A stretch of 64,000 bases of DNA from Trichoplusia ni (taxonomy: Eukaryota > Arthropoda > Insecta > Lepidoptera > Noctuidae): assembly GCF_003590095.1 (NCBI RefSeq), contig NC_039478.1, positions 6,076,001-6,140,000 on the forward strand, read 5' to 3'. Each line of letters starts with the position of its first letter. The first letter of the stretch is position 1. Shown one piece after another: positions 36,206 through 50,400 of this stretch. The notes under the pieces were generated by a model. It saw nothing but the letters and a program-made list of their open reading frames with translations, was not told the DNA's origin and made no database searches. Position numbers and translations under genes: made by a program.

Positions 36206-38340
36206 GAAATAACAATAAAATTACTAAAGCATTGTTACATTAAATAATAAATCATTCTCACGATAGTTACTATATTTTTTATTAAAATATATTTTATTTT
36301 AACTGCGGGAGTCGTTCTTATTTTAAATAAAGCAACCAACGATTTACTGGTCATTTAGCCGCATTCTAAATGAACCTACCCAGAAATGAACCAGAACAAT
36401 TCGGTCCTTAAAAATAAATGTAGGAAACCTCGACAAATTAAATAAAAAGATTTCAAGCAAAAACTGCATATATTTTGTAATTCAATTTAAAAATATTTGT
36501 ACAAGATAATCTTTCGAGATAAAAAATCTTATTTTTTGTTTTTTTTTTACACTTGCATGGTAATAGCAAATTAAAATTTGATGCCTGATTCTGGCCAACT
36601 GCAGGATGATTTTATCTAACAACGTATTGCGAAACACAGCGACAGATTAAATGCTAACTTATTTACTTAATATAAGTAGGTACTATATTAATCCGATTTG
36701 TTGATACTTTCTAACAGACTGAACTGATACTATCTGCAGAACCAATCAGGCAGCAAACAAGGACTAAACAAAGAAGATTAGTTCTGAAAATCTGTAGTCT
36801 GCCAATATTTGTGATATTGTCTGTAATCAGGGACGGATTTGTCTAGAGGCCGAGTAGGTTTGGGCTTAGGGCGGCAAAATATAGCAGTTTTTTTTGTCGC
36901 GTCATTTGTAAACCTGTCTAAATGTTCCAAAATTCGTCCATTTTCATCATTTTGACTATTTTGTCAATCTCAAGACCTTTCAATTGTTCTGCTTAAAACG
37001 AACAGGGCTACTAAACTAATTGCCAGTAAGCGAATTTACAAAAAAACACACCGATTGTAACAACTTTATATAAATCTAACTGGAATCGTTTAATGTGTAC
37101 TTAAATTGTAAGTAACGGCGGGTAACTAGATAAATAAACTGTAACTCGCTGTTCGTTTGTAATTTTATTATCTCGTGATGTCATTCAATAAAGTCGCAAA
37201 TTGTAAACCGGTCAAAGGGAACAAACAGCCGCAAAGTCGTTATTTACGAAGCCTTGTGTTATAAAAGGGTGCTAAGCGTGCTACATTAAAATGAATAAAG
37301 ACTATAAACGACCCATAACACTTTGCTTTAAGTTAGATTCACTTGTTTTTATCATCTTCATTTTTCTGCTTCATGTTTTCGTACTTATCTATTGATGAAT
37401 TGGTAAATGTTAATTGCAATAAAATATTTAAAAGCTATACCTACAAGTACGAATACAGTCTAATAAAATAACTATTGCCTGCCTCAGCCACGTAGAGAAC
37501 TGCTCCAAATATGTATTGCTTTACTCACAAACAAAATGTTACATTATGTACCTTCCAACACTCAGGTCCCCAAGACTCAAGATACGCTTAGTTAGGGTAC
37601 CACTGCAAATTTACATAAAATTCAAATAGAAAGTTTAACCAAATTTTTAATCAAAAAATATTCTTAGCAACAAGTATTTATCTTGCCTACTCTAGATATG
37701 TCCCTTCTCAAAAGTTAAGCTACCCGATAAAATCTATGAGTTATATAAATAAAAAATAAAAATGAAATTAAAGGACCGTGAGAGCGTAACAGACAGACAA
37801 ACACAACTAGTTTCACTGGACGCATGGATTAGCAAAAAAGTTGTATCAACGCCATCTAGTGTTACTTAGAATTACTTTATAATCTAATTTCTCCACAGAT
37901 AATGAAAAATTAAAAATGTTGTAAGTGCTGCCATCTTTCGGTGATATATAATTGACCATAGAGATATAGATAAACTGTTATGATTCACCTACACATTATA
38001 TTAATCTATTTGATGATGCACATTATTGTAAAATTGCAATGTGACATCTTATTATTTGTTATTGGTTTAATTTTTTAATGAAAAATATCCAACAAAATGC
38101 TATTATTTTCATTACCTGCTAATTTGTCTATGCTTTGCTCTATTATTTTGCGCCTGCGCTCTTGATGGTCTACGCGACGTACCTAAAATCATTTTGTGGA
38201 AAATTTGAAGTTTGTTGTTATTTGTGACAACTTATAATTCATAATTATTTATGAAAGCTTCGTGCTAATTACCATTCCAGGCGCGGGGCAAGATTTCACT
38301 GTGGTGGTTAGCCTGGATGCGTTCAGACACTATACTTCGA
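36206..38340. other. Gene-free stretch upstream of CNOT3
   Basis: AT-rich DNA with possible hAT terminus CAGGGACGGATTTGTC near 36829. No exon supported on either strand. Confidence 0.45.
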
Positions 38341-38484
38341 GCGGTGTACGGTAGCCATCTTGGAATCGAACAAAGCTTCAGATGTGTAGTTTGTCTGTTT
38401 ATCAATAATTTTTGTGCATTTTCTTGTAAATAGTTTGTATGTTTAGGATATGTACGGAACGTTCGTCCATATGTGTAAATAGCT
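38341..38484 (+). promoter_or_regulatory. CNOT3 5' UTR / promoter region with YY1-type site
   Basis: Just upstream of the CNOT3 start. GCCATCTTG at 38354-38362 (CAAGATGGC on the other strand) matches the YY1/Pleiohomeotic core, common near the start of housekeeping genes. The transcription start is not defined by sequence alone. Confidence 0.4.
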
Positions 38485-41400
38485 ATGGCTGCGACAAGGA
38501 AATTACAAGGTAATTTGTTATGTTATCAGGTTAGAGATTGATTGACCCCAACCAATGTAGGTACGTGTTCTAGAGCATTATTGTCAATTGATGAGACCTC
38601 TGGCGTACTGAAGCTACTAGTGACGAGCAGAATACGTGAAACGTATGTTAGTTACACGAGTACAGAACTCACCGCGTACAGGTGGTCGGTAAAACTTTAC
38701 AAACTGCCGCGTTACGGACGATTATAGTACTACGGACACGATTTATTGTTATGAACTAACAAACATCGATTGTCAGTCGGTCACTATCAGACCTACCCTC
38801 AATAATCTTCATAATTCTCGAGACGTTGAGTTGTTTTCAAGTGATCGTATGTGAAACAGGTTTATGCATTAATGCAATTATGTGGTTTACAGGTGAAATA
38901 GACAGGTGTTTAAAAAAGGTAACGGAGGGTGTGGAGACGTTCGATGACATCTGGCAGAAGGTACACAATGCGACGAACAGTAACCAAAAAGAGAAGTATG
39001 AGGCAGACCTCAAGAAGGAGATCAAGAAGCTTCAGAGGCTACGGGATCAGATCAAGTCGTGGATCGCCTCCGGGGAGATTAAGGATAAGAGTACACTTTT
39101 AGAATATAGGAAACTAATAGAAACAGTGAGTTTTTATATTTTTCATTATTTAAGCTAAGCTAGAGTTAAGCTTAAGTTAGAATTAATTATTAAGGGTCTT
39201 CCACCCACATTTGAAAATAATTTGGCCCCCTTTTTATAAATTACATTTAATATAATTGCTATTACAATTCAATTCAGTCTCTCTGCTGTAGCATGCATAG
39301 ACCTCCAGTCTATGTTATTAAAATGTTCAATTATTAATCTCTTTTCTAATTAGAATTAGTTTAAGTACATCAAATCCATACTTGTTTCTAAGCATACACT
39401 TGTCTGTGTTCCCCTGTCTGCGCCCTAGAGAATGTAGCATGAAGATGTTTTTATTTATTTCAGTAGTTCATGTGACATTTTAGTTCTTATGCATTTTGTT
39501 GTTAGCACATGTGTAGATTTTTTTCTTGTAGGTAGGTAGTGCGTAATAATATTGAAAGTTCTCCCATCATTCATTATTAATGAAATGATACCCTAAACTT
39601 TATATCTGTTAAAATTAAAATGTACAACCATGTTTCAAAAAGTTCGGTACCCACCCTCGTTTGCAAAAATATTATATTTTGAAGTTTCTAAACTCCCAAG
39701 TTTGAAAATCGAAATAGACAGATCAGTGCAATGTTATTTATTGATTTACATCAGTTGGTAAAAATATAAAATTCATGAAAATATGCAGTTGTGTGCAATA
39801 CAAACCCTAACGGCAAAGTTTCCTCTAATAGAGAATTAATTATTACCAATTAAGCTGAATTAATACAATCTATGTTCATACATACAGGTTCATTTTCATT
39901 TCTCAAATAACTTGTTGTCCTCTAAACCTCTAACAGTTACTTATCTGTTATACCCTTCTTAATGTGAATCATATTCTTGGCTTTTAACAATCGCATACTA
40001 TGTCTGCATGGCTTGTAACAAATTGCTGTAATCCCTGAGATTTCTGTATTAATAGAAACTAGCAAACAATATTTCTATAAAGTGTGTTACAAAGTAGCGC
40101 TTTCATAGTTAAATTAATAGATGCCAACCTAAACCGTCCACCCTTCACCGCTTCCTAAGATTAATCGAAAAGTGATTTTGTGATGTTGTGTCCACTTCAG
40201 ATTTATTTAGCAAAACCACTAAGATATGATGTCAGCAAGGACTACCATTATTGCTTATATTTTATCTTTTCTCATGTAGGTTCTTAGTTTAACAGTAAAC
40301 AAACAACCATAACAATCTTACTATATTCTAACATTCTATTAACTTCTTACTAGATTACTATTGAACAGATGATTCCAATAAGCTTTTAACAAAATCATAT
40401 TGAAAGTTATCTTATTGTAATGTCAAAATCTCTCCACTAGACCATAAATACAAACTGATTTTATTTTTAAAGAAATTCCGCTATTTACTAATCTGTTGAA
40501 AAAAGTCTTGATACTATATCAGACACACCCACGATTTCATAATTGCTATAATGTGATCTATCTAGCAATCTGTTGCACAATCTCTTATCAGTGAGATTAC
40601 TCTTTTGTAATTCAGGAGTCATGCTTACAAAATCCTTCTGTGTACATTTTAAGTCACAGATTGTTTTATCCGTTTGTAGAAAATATGTCCTTATTATAAA
40701 TCATCAATTTAAGTTATTTAAAATTGATTAGACTTATCCTGACTCTATTTCTGTAAAGGATTGAAATTCAATAGAGATTTGTCTTATAAAAAAGTGTAAC
40801 ATGAATCTAATTTTTAAAACTTTTTCATAAATGATCTTTAAATAATGAGCATATGTATCTCTCATGAACAATATCCCATAAATAAGATACAATTCTGACA
40901 CAGATACAGCTGAATTTAAATTCAGATTTAATATTCTTATACAGTCCGACAACACTTGAAAGTCATTGACCTGGCTTTTGATCCGAAAGATGCAATAAAA
41001 TGCCTAAATTTTAACTGAAATCTTTGTACCTGAGCTGCCTATACGCAGGACCTCTCGTATTCTTTTCGGGTTGGCGGGAAAACGCGGGCTGTAGAATAAA
41101 CGACCCAATATTCTAGGCTTTGCTAATTACGATAAACGCTGGCCGCCTAGGACTCGCAGATCGCGTGACAATAAACGATTACAGAACTACAAGAAATACA
41201 AATCTGTTCACTTGATTGTTTTCATCTGAATCTATCAAATACCAAAGTAGAATCGGAATAATTTGCTTTATTTGTATTTAAATGTTTAAGATGCTACAAA
41301 ACTTCCCGCCTTTTTATTTTGCTCCGAATATACGGTTTCATATTTTTATTTGCATTGTAAGCTAGGATCATTCATATACTAAATGTGTACTGATATTTCT

Positions 41401-44400
41401 GCCGCGTGTATCGTTTATTTTTATTTTTTCATATATTCGTCTTGTTTACGTTGGGCATGGAAATAATTGTCGCGATTTTGTCCCTCGCTGTATTATGTTC
41501 ATACCAATTATAATTTCCGTAAGCTATTTCTCTGCTTATCTCCTAAAGCGGATGTCTTCATCATTACATTAAGCATTAAAATTTATTAAGAATAGTTTAG
41601 TCATGTTATAAGACGCTTGAGGTAGTTCATTTCATATCTTAGTGGTCGCTGGCGACTTCGCGTGACCCGCAAAAAGCTTTAGCAGTAAAAAAAGCATTAG
41701 CAGTTAAAAGCACTACCAAGGATAACGCCAAGTCAAGGACACAAGAGTCCAAGCAAAAGACTCAATTGGTAAGAATAACCCTGGCCATAGGCCCTGGGAT
41801 AGATAGGACACATTAGGGCATTAGTATCACGGATAGTTTGAGATCAATGTTACTTTTAAAGTTAAAATTAACAGAGTAAATTGACTCTTTGTATTTGTGA
41901 TCAGGGGAAAACTGATAGCTTACATAAATTCATGAGACATTTTTTTAGATCGAACAAACCCGCTGTCGCCGCAGTCAGTCAATTCTTTTATTAATGATTT
42001 CAGAATATTTGAATAATAAAGTCTGTGGCGCTTGGGAACATTATAACATCCCAAAGACAGCATAACTATCTTTAATATTCTAAATTCTGATCAATGTAAC
42101 ACACTAAAATTGTAAAGTTATAATACAGTAATACACACTTATTCGCATAGCTTTAGATCTTTTACACTACACATGTAATAAAAATGCATACAGACACGTA
42201 CATATTCGTTGTTGTTCAGACTTCTACGAAGCGGCTCAAATTGGCTATAAGGATTTCATTTTGTCAAAATTTCTTATGTATGAGCGCGTGTTCGAAGAAG
42301 GCTTCGCTTTGGTCTAGCGACAGTTGTTTTATGTGTTGGTTTTAATGTTTTTCAGCAAATGGAAAGGTTCAAAGTAGTGGAGCGGGAGACGAAAACGAAG
42401 GCGTACTCGAAGGAGGGCCTCGGCGCGGCGCAGAAGCTGGACCCCGCGCAGAAGGAGCGTGAGGAAATGTCTTCATGGCTAGTCTCCTCCATCGACGCAC
42501 TTAATTTACAAGTGAGTGTTCAAACACCAATATAGAGTAATACAAACCAAGAGCACCTGATAGTGAGAACTATCCATATTCTTATCTGTAGTCTATATGG
42601 TTTACACACTAGATATAAGTGCAAAATTGTGGTTGGAGGCTAGAAATACCCCTGTTATTTCTGTTCAAGTGTGTGAATTGAATTCAACCTCTATATCATG
42701 CTGTAGTGTAACAAACAGCTTATAAGCCTGTAACACAGACAACAATATAAATATAGCAGACAACACGATATATTTTTGTTTAAACAAAAGTTCATCAAAC
42801 ATTATATAAAACGCCTTTTTCCGTTCAAGGGCCATCACTGGTAGATTTTTATTAGAATTGTATGTAGCTTAATACTCTGATATCTAAGAGATATATAATT
42901 GTTTTTTTTATTTGTCTAAACAAATTACTTTCCTCTTTTCCAGGTTGATCAATTTGAGTCTGAAGTAGAGTCACTTCTAGTGGGTAAGAAGAAAAGGTTG
43001 GACAAGGAGAAACAAGACCGTATGGAGGAGCTAAAATCTAAGCTGGAAAAGCACAGGTTCCACATAAAGAAGTTAGAGACACTGCTAAGAATGCTTGACA
43101 ATATGTCAGTTGAAGTTGAACAGGTATGTTTCATAAAAAAAATATAGAAATTGCCGTAGACTCATATATTTTGCTGTAGTTATGCCTTTCGTACCTATGC
43201 AGTTAATTGTGCTGGTATATTATGGTGATCAGTCGCACCTACCAGGCTGTACATGATGATGATGTTTTTAGACTAATATTGTTTCGAATCATTAGACAAC
43301 GATACGATGAACTATGTGTACCCTGAGCTGCTTACCTATTTATGGTCATTTCCGTAAAAAAAACAGAGTTTATACCTGTTATGCGCATGCGCATCTAAAA
43401 CCCCGAATCTTGGAGAAAATTTCAATCATGGAGTGGTATAATTGAAAAACATCACATTCCTACTAAAATCATATTTAATTTACACTAAAATATGCCCAAA
43501 GTATTGTAAGCATAACATACGGCAGTAGTAAATTACTATAATACTATAAATGACTTGTGAGTAATAAATCAATGCGAAAACTAGTTGATGTAGGTCAGTA
43601 AAGCGGTCATATTGGGGCAGATCAGTTACGCATCAATGGCTAGGTGATAATTTGGTGAAAGTTGTGAATCGACATTTCGTGATATTGATGTGTTCTTATT
43701 GTTAAGTATACGCTGAGTTTTACGTACGGATTAAGCGAAAAGGCGTTATAAGACTACATAGCGCTGTTTTTGTTTTGTTTTTAGTATAAATTCTAAAAGT
43801 GCTTTTACTTTCTAAAAGTTTATTTGTGAAGATATTTTTAGATAAGAGATTATTATTTTCTATTAACATGTCTCAGTAAAATGGTGTTATTTCGAACGCG
43901 GCATGAAACCCTAGGCATTTATCCTATTATTACTCGAATAGAGTCTACGGTTTTGATCCATACTAATATACATTCTACCCTTTAATTCCAGATAAAAAGG
44001 ATAAAAGACGACGTAGAGTACTACATAGACTCGTCAATGGAGCCGGGCTTCGAGGAGAACGAGTACATATACGACGACATCCGCGGCCTCGACGAGATCG
44101 AGCTCAGCGGCGTGGGCCTGCCCTCCTCCGCCACCACCGACAGCAACAACAGCAACGACTCTGCTGGCTCACCCACTAGTATGCTCTCAGGTACCTCACA
44201 CCTTACTTACCTTATTATACTTACTTATGATAGTAGAAAACGTTAAAATAATAAATCTAAGGAGCTTGGGGCAAAGCTACAACTGCACAAGTTGATAGAT
44301 TACAAGTTAAGCTTAGCTTGATATGGTTGATCCCTAGCCACACCAGTGAGTAAGTGGCGTATAACAATGTAATGTTCAGTAGAAGGCACTAAGATTCCAT

Positions 44401-47400
44401 TACTTAGATTTTTAATTAGTTACTAAACTCTGGCCGAATGCTATAAAGTTTTTCCAAATAGCCCAATAAATTGTCGAAGTCTGTTCGTTCAAGTTAAAAT
44501 AAACTTAGTAACATATAGGCAAAATTTAGTAATCTCCGCGCTTGAGAGTTTTTGACTAAAAATTTCCCACAAAAGTCCTGAAACGTCTTGAACGCTTGTT
44601 TGTGTAAATTGCCACTCAAAATGAAGAAGCACGTGTTCGTAACACGCTGTTATACTGCTGGGCTAAGGTAATATTTGAAGTTATCTCATATAACTATTGC
44701 TTTATCTACTTCCAGGTACAAGTCCAATAACATCACCAACGTTAGACGTACATAATCACTCAACAGACTCCATAGACGTCGAAAAGAAGAAAAAAGAAGA
44801 CATCATAGCGAAAGTGAGTGTCCTTACGTTTATACCTCACACCACACACATATATATTATTCATTAACTGTCTAATGTACTGCTATGTGGAGTTTTGATG
44901 TGGATTTTCCAAATTTATTGCTGGATGATTAGTTTTGGGTTCTACCATACTAAAATATTGCTTCGTACGAGAATGTTTTACTAATTTTCGTGTATCGGAT
45001 CTTAGTACCGGCTATCGTTACATTATGATCAGTTTCTACATAAAACTTGCTGTTTTATGTAGGCTGAATACTGTGTTATTTATCCATCGCGGTATAATTA
45101 TACGTATTATACCGTTACGATTATAATACAAGGAATGAGTAGTATAGAATAATGCCTAAATACCGGCCTCTTTTGTATACCAATATACTTAAGAACTCGC
45201 GAAAGGTAAACCTATACGAAATACCTAAAAGTTATACACTTGAAGACCGATGTAACAAAATTATTTTCAATCTCATGTCAAATTATAGTTTCAGTAGATT
45301 TTTTTTCAAATTGAGACAAGCAGTTACCTAGATACATCTGGGTATATTGATGCCTAAATCATGTCTAGAACAACAAAGGCGTTACTTTTCGACACCAATT
45401 TTACAAAAGACCGGCTCGGACGTCTTTTTGTTATAATTTTGTATTTATTATAGAAATTATAACAAACACCTTTACATTTGTAAATATGGTGTTCTGACAT
45501 ACGCCCTTTTTGTTCTAGGTGTGCGATTTGTCTTTTTCACCGACGATTCATACGACATTGGTAAGTCCCTGTCTTTTATATTTATTCAATATTAAAAAGT
45601 ATATTGTTTATGAACGATCAAAATAATTCTACGAAGACTGATTTTAAGTTCTCTCATAAAGTTCAATTTTCTTTTTCTGATGTAAATTGTGTTACAGAAA
45701 ATGTTTACTAGACCGTAATTAAATCCTGCTGTCCCCGACTTTTGCTTCATATAAGCGTGTCCCAAAAATGTAGCTGATCGTTTTTTTATTCCCATTGTAA
45801 CGTCTAGTTATTTAAATATTCGTCTCAAAATTGTTCTGCATACCTTTCCCATTTCAAAGACCTCTTGAAAAAATGTTCTATATTCAATTAAATCTGTCAT
45901 AAGTTCCAATTGACGAATTTGGGCCTCCAGAAACCCCAGTAATTTCAGTTGCAAAACTATGATTCCCTATTCCATCTATTTCTCGCAAATATGCGCACAA
46001 CCCCAACCGTAAAAAGGCCTGAAAGCAAATTAAAATTCCACCAATATTCGCCAATAAGCGCAAAACCCAAGAAACGAGAGTACCTACAGTCCATGCTATA
46101 ATAGGCTAAATGAACCCAAAACCAATCGTTAGAGACACAAGTGGTAAATGATGTTGTATTGATATTTGCAGCCGGTAAAACCACTGCCGCTGCGCGCGGT
46201 GAACGCGAGCGCGGTCAGTAACAGCACGTGTAACGTTAGTTCCTTGCTCAATAACTCCGCAGCATCCACCAATAGGTCAGTCCACTGACACAAGTGTATT
46301 TATTACCACCTTTATGTAATTGTCCACATTATGAGGACTATTTCAATGAAATATTCATTAAAACACACGTTTCGCCGTTGTTCATAACCTTAAAATCGAG
46401 GATTGAAGTCATTTGTATGTAAGGCAACTACCAAATTCATTAAAAATATATTCTACTAAATCTAATTGAAATAAGGGGAGTGTAGATTATTTTGTGCCAA
46501 ATTTTCTTGGTATTTGCTTTATGATAAAAAGTAATAGGTAAAAGCTTACTTTTAGCGGGCGAAAGGATATACGTGTAAAACAAAAATTATAAGTATAGGA
46601 CACAATAGACAAAACATCATAACTTTTTATTTTCTTAACGTAAGTATATAATCTATATAAATAAAACATTTCATTGAAACAGCCCTCATCACTCTCGGAA
46701 AACGTAGTAGCAAAATAATTAACAAAATCACTTTAAATGAGAACACGAAACAGCTTTCCAAACGTTTGGTTTTCTCATTATTATGCGTGCATGGCTCAAG
46801 CTCATTTAAGTATAACTATATTAATTATAAATTATATTAGATGCCTTTAAAATATTGTGTAGTAAAACAATAAGCTTCTAATGTTGCAATTTCTGTTAAA
46901 TATAAGACATTTTTGGTTTAATATTGAACAGAAAACCGTATGTTTAGTTTTCCGATGAATTAATGATTAAAACGCACTAAATATAGCACAACTATTCACA
47001 AAATCACAATATTTAAATATAATACAATTGCTTATAAACTTCGTATTCAATCTCAAAGAGTTGATTTCAAAGTTCGCGCGCAACAGATTTCCCGCCATAC
47101 ATTTGTAACCTTAAAAGCTTATTGTAAAGGGCAGTTAGCGACATCTCTTCAAATCTCAATGAAATATCTAGCAGACGTTTCCACGACGCACAGCGCATTC
47201 TATACTGATCTCTCCGCTGCAAGCAATAAGCTCTAAAGTCGACTGGTTGTCAACGAGCAAATGTGCATACTCATAATTTATACATGCTGTTATTGATTTT
47301 ATGTGATTCTATTTATAAAAAGATAGTGTAAGTGACTTGTGCAGTATCGCGGACACTCGTTTGTCTCCTGATAACAGTTCTCTTCGATATTGAAACGTAA

Positions 47401-50400
47401 AATCGCGTCTATTTAGAAAATAAACTGTTATAAGTGTTAGTAAACATAGATTCAACAGGTTTTGCATAATCTAAACAGCAGTTTGGAGATGAGTCGTCAT
47501 TAATATTTGTTTGTGTTATTGTTGACTGATAAAGTTAAAACAGTGTCGTTTAAAATAGTTTGCGACTTGTGAAGTTAGTTTGTTCGCGTTTTGAGTCGAA
47601 GCAAGTCGTGCATGAGCTGTGCCTCGTGGAGCAGCTGGCTGGCCCTAGTGGGTGCGGAGTGTAAGTGTTGCGTGTGTGGTGTCCGCAGCGTCAGCAGCCC
47701 CGCCGCCGCCTCGGGCGCCTCCACGCCCAGCAAGCTGCCCGCGCCCGCCGACCCGCCCGCACTACACGCGCACAAGCCTAACAACACCGGTGAGTACCAC
47801 CTTCTGCTGCTGATGGACTATTCACTGGACAAAAACAGTAAAGGACCTACTGTTTATTGGTATACGGATGAATACTCCCTTAGTTTGCCTGTACAGTGAG
47901 GTAATTTGTTTGTGTACGTAACATGAGTTTGTGTTATACCCTACCTCACATTATCGTGATAATTAACTTTATTTGTTGTGACTTCATACGTCACGCTGAT
48001 AATATTAACATGTTCTGATACAACGGTTTACGTTTAACCATGCAAATTATTTTTCGTTACACTTTTTGCGTTTCTAATATGCCTCGTAATTTGTTCAGGG
48101 CTCCTTAATGAGAAATTTTAAATAGGCGTTAAGTAAGCAATGTCTGCATTTTAATTTAAGTTAGTTTTCAAGAAAAGTTACTATAAAATATACAAAACAC
48201 AACAGCTAAAACTTTATTTCGAACTTTCACATGCTTATTTAAGGAATTGGCAGCAAATATTGCTTTCCTGAAGCCAGGAAGTACTCTGACAGCCATAACT
48301 AAGAATAAAGCTTGCCAAAATGTAGTTTGTCGGATGGCAACCGGCTTCTATAACAAGCTTTACCAGAGTTAATTGAATTTAAACCATTCAGCGTTTTATG
48401 TACAATTTAACGACTAGCTTTTCCTCAAACATGAAAACGGTACATATCCAAAGCTTCTAAAACCACTATTTCCGTGCGAGTGAACAAACCAAACGCCAAG
48501 CCGCCGCCGGGTAACTTCCTCCAACGAACGATAACAACACAAACAAAACACAAAGTTAGGCATAATTAAAACACACGTTATCATTACAACTAAACGCGAT
48601 AACGTACGCTTCCATTGTTTACAAAATAAACAAAATACGTTTATCGCGGCGAATGAATGGAAGACGGCGACCGACAAACTCATTACGAAAACGATTAATC
48701 GTACATTGGCATTCTGCCAATATTCGTAAAATTTGCTAAAAATTGGCTCCCGGCCAGAGCGATGACATGGCGAGAGCGTCTCAGTCACTAGGCTGTATCG
48801 GACGAGACCTGTGCCTAACTTTAGAATAATTAAGAAAACATAATAACAATGGTTTCCCGCGCGAATGTAGGATAAATATGGACAATGGTAAAGATATTAT
48901 TGTCGAGTGTGTTGTGTGTGCATGTATTTTACAAAAGTTTCCATGGAGTTTGTGAAGTAATCCGGGTATGTTTTAGAACTGCGTAGTTCTATGTTTTGTG
49001 TGGTTTTGGTGAAGTTCAATGGCGGTTACATAATTTCTTTGTTATGGTGTGTCACGGCTTCATGTAAAACGTTTGTTTTTTTATTCTTCATGACTTTATT
49101 TGTTGGGAGGTGAGCTGTAACCTAAGCAAGGACACTTCAAGTTGCTTATGTTTATAATGATGTATTTACATACCAATCATGTGATTTATTTGTATAATTT
49201 GTTCCTTAATACATCATGCATTTGGCATTGCATTAATACCAGCTTAATTGGCACATAAAGTGATCATCATTTGGCTTATGGTTTCTTTGCGCTTCTCTAA
49301 CCTCTAAAACATGAATCAGTTTCCTGAATACTTCACTCGTGTTCTTAAGGTCGGGGTCAAAAACAATTAATTTACGGTTTAGAATAGATTGCAAATAAAA
49401 TAAAATTCATAGTAACAAAAAACATAATAATACAAATAACATGTACTTCTAAAATACCTCTAATACACGGTTTTCAGAAGACAAATAACTAATATAATTA
49501 GCTTTTCCTTTCATATCGTCATCCTTACGTCGGATATACGTTACGAACATCTTCATATTTATTTAAAATAATATGTATAACATTTTATGGCTTGGCTGTA
49601 AAGTTATGACGGCTACAAAATTGTCATATTTATTGCTTAGCTTGTTTGCGAGTCGTTAATGTACACATAAACTGAAGCGTCATTACTTCCATACCGACTG
49701 AGTTATTGTCTTTTGATTTACGATCGTTTATATTTAAACGGCTTCAAAAAATAAGACGTTCTTAATTTGCTTTCCATGTTTTATCTGGTTTTAGAATTGA
49801 AAAAAATAATATGACACACCACGAAGGCTTTCTAGTTTACTCGAAATGAAAGCCAATATTGACTTATTTTTTATTATTAGATGAAATGTAAAAGCAATCT
49901 AATAAAAATAGACATTAAATTAAAATTAGTGCCACTCATACAATGTATGCGTTCATATTGAATGAAAAAAACTTGAACGTTCTACTCGATTTACCTGAAT
50001 ACATTTTATTCTCTTAATTTTAAATAGTATGTACCTTGAAAACTACACATTTATGTAAAATGTAAAATCTTATGTCCTATTCTTTCGATAGAGGATTTGT
50101 GGTAAGGAAGTTATTACGTAAAAGTAAAACAGTTTACATTGCCTAATTGACTTGAAACCCTATTTCTTTATAAATGCTACACCAGTAAACATTGCATGCG
50201 TGTTAATACACAGTTGCAATTTTAAAATAATGATGAGAATTATTTATTACACGATAATGATGTATGATTGTTGACTGACAGGAGTGCTAACAGAATTACT
50301 TCTATAATCTGATGGTAATGTCAAAGAAACACGCACTTTTATACCTCGCTAAGAAATCATTCGCTAATGAGTGAATAATTACTTTTTACTCCACCGCACT

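Noticed and set aside
48414..48788. 124-codon minus-strand frame in a CNOT3 intron
   Set aside because: Hydrophobic, AT-driven composition, no recognisable family and no splice context.
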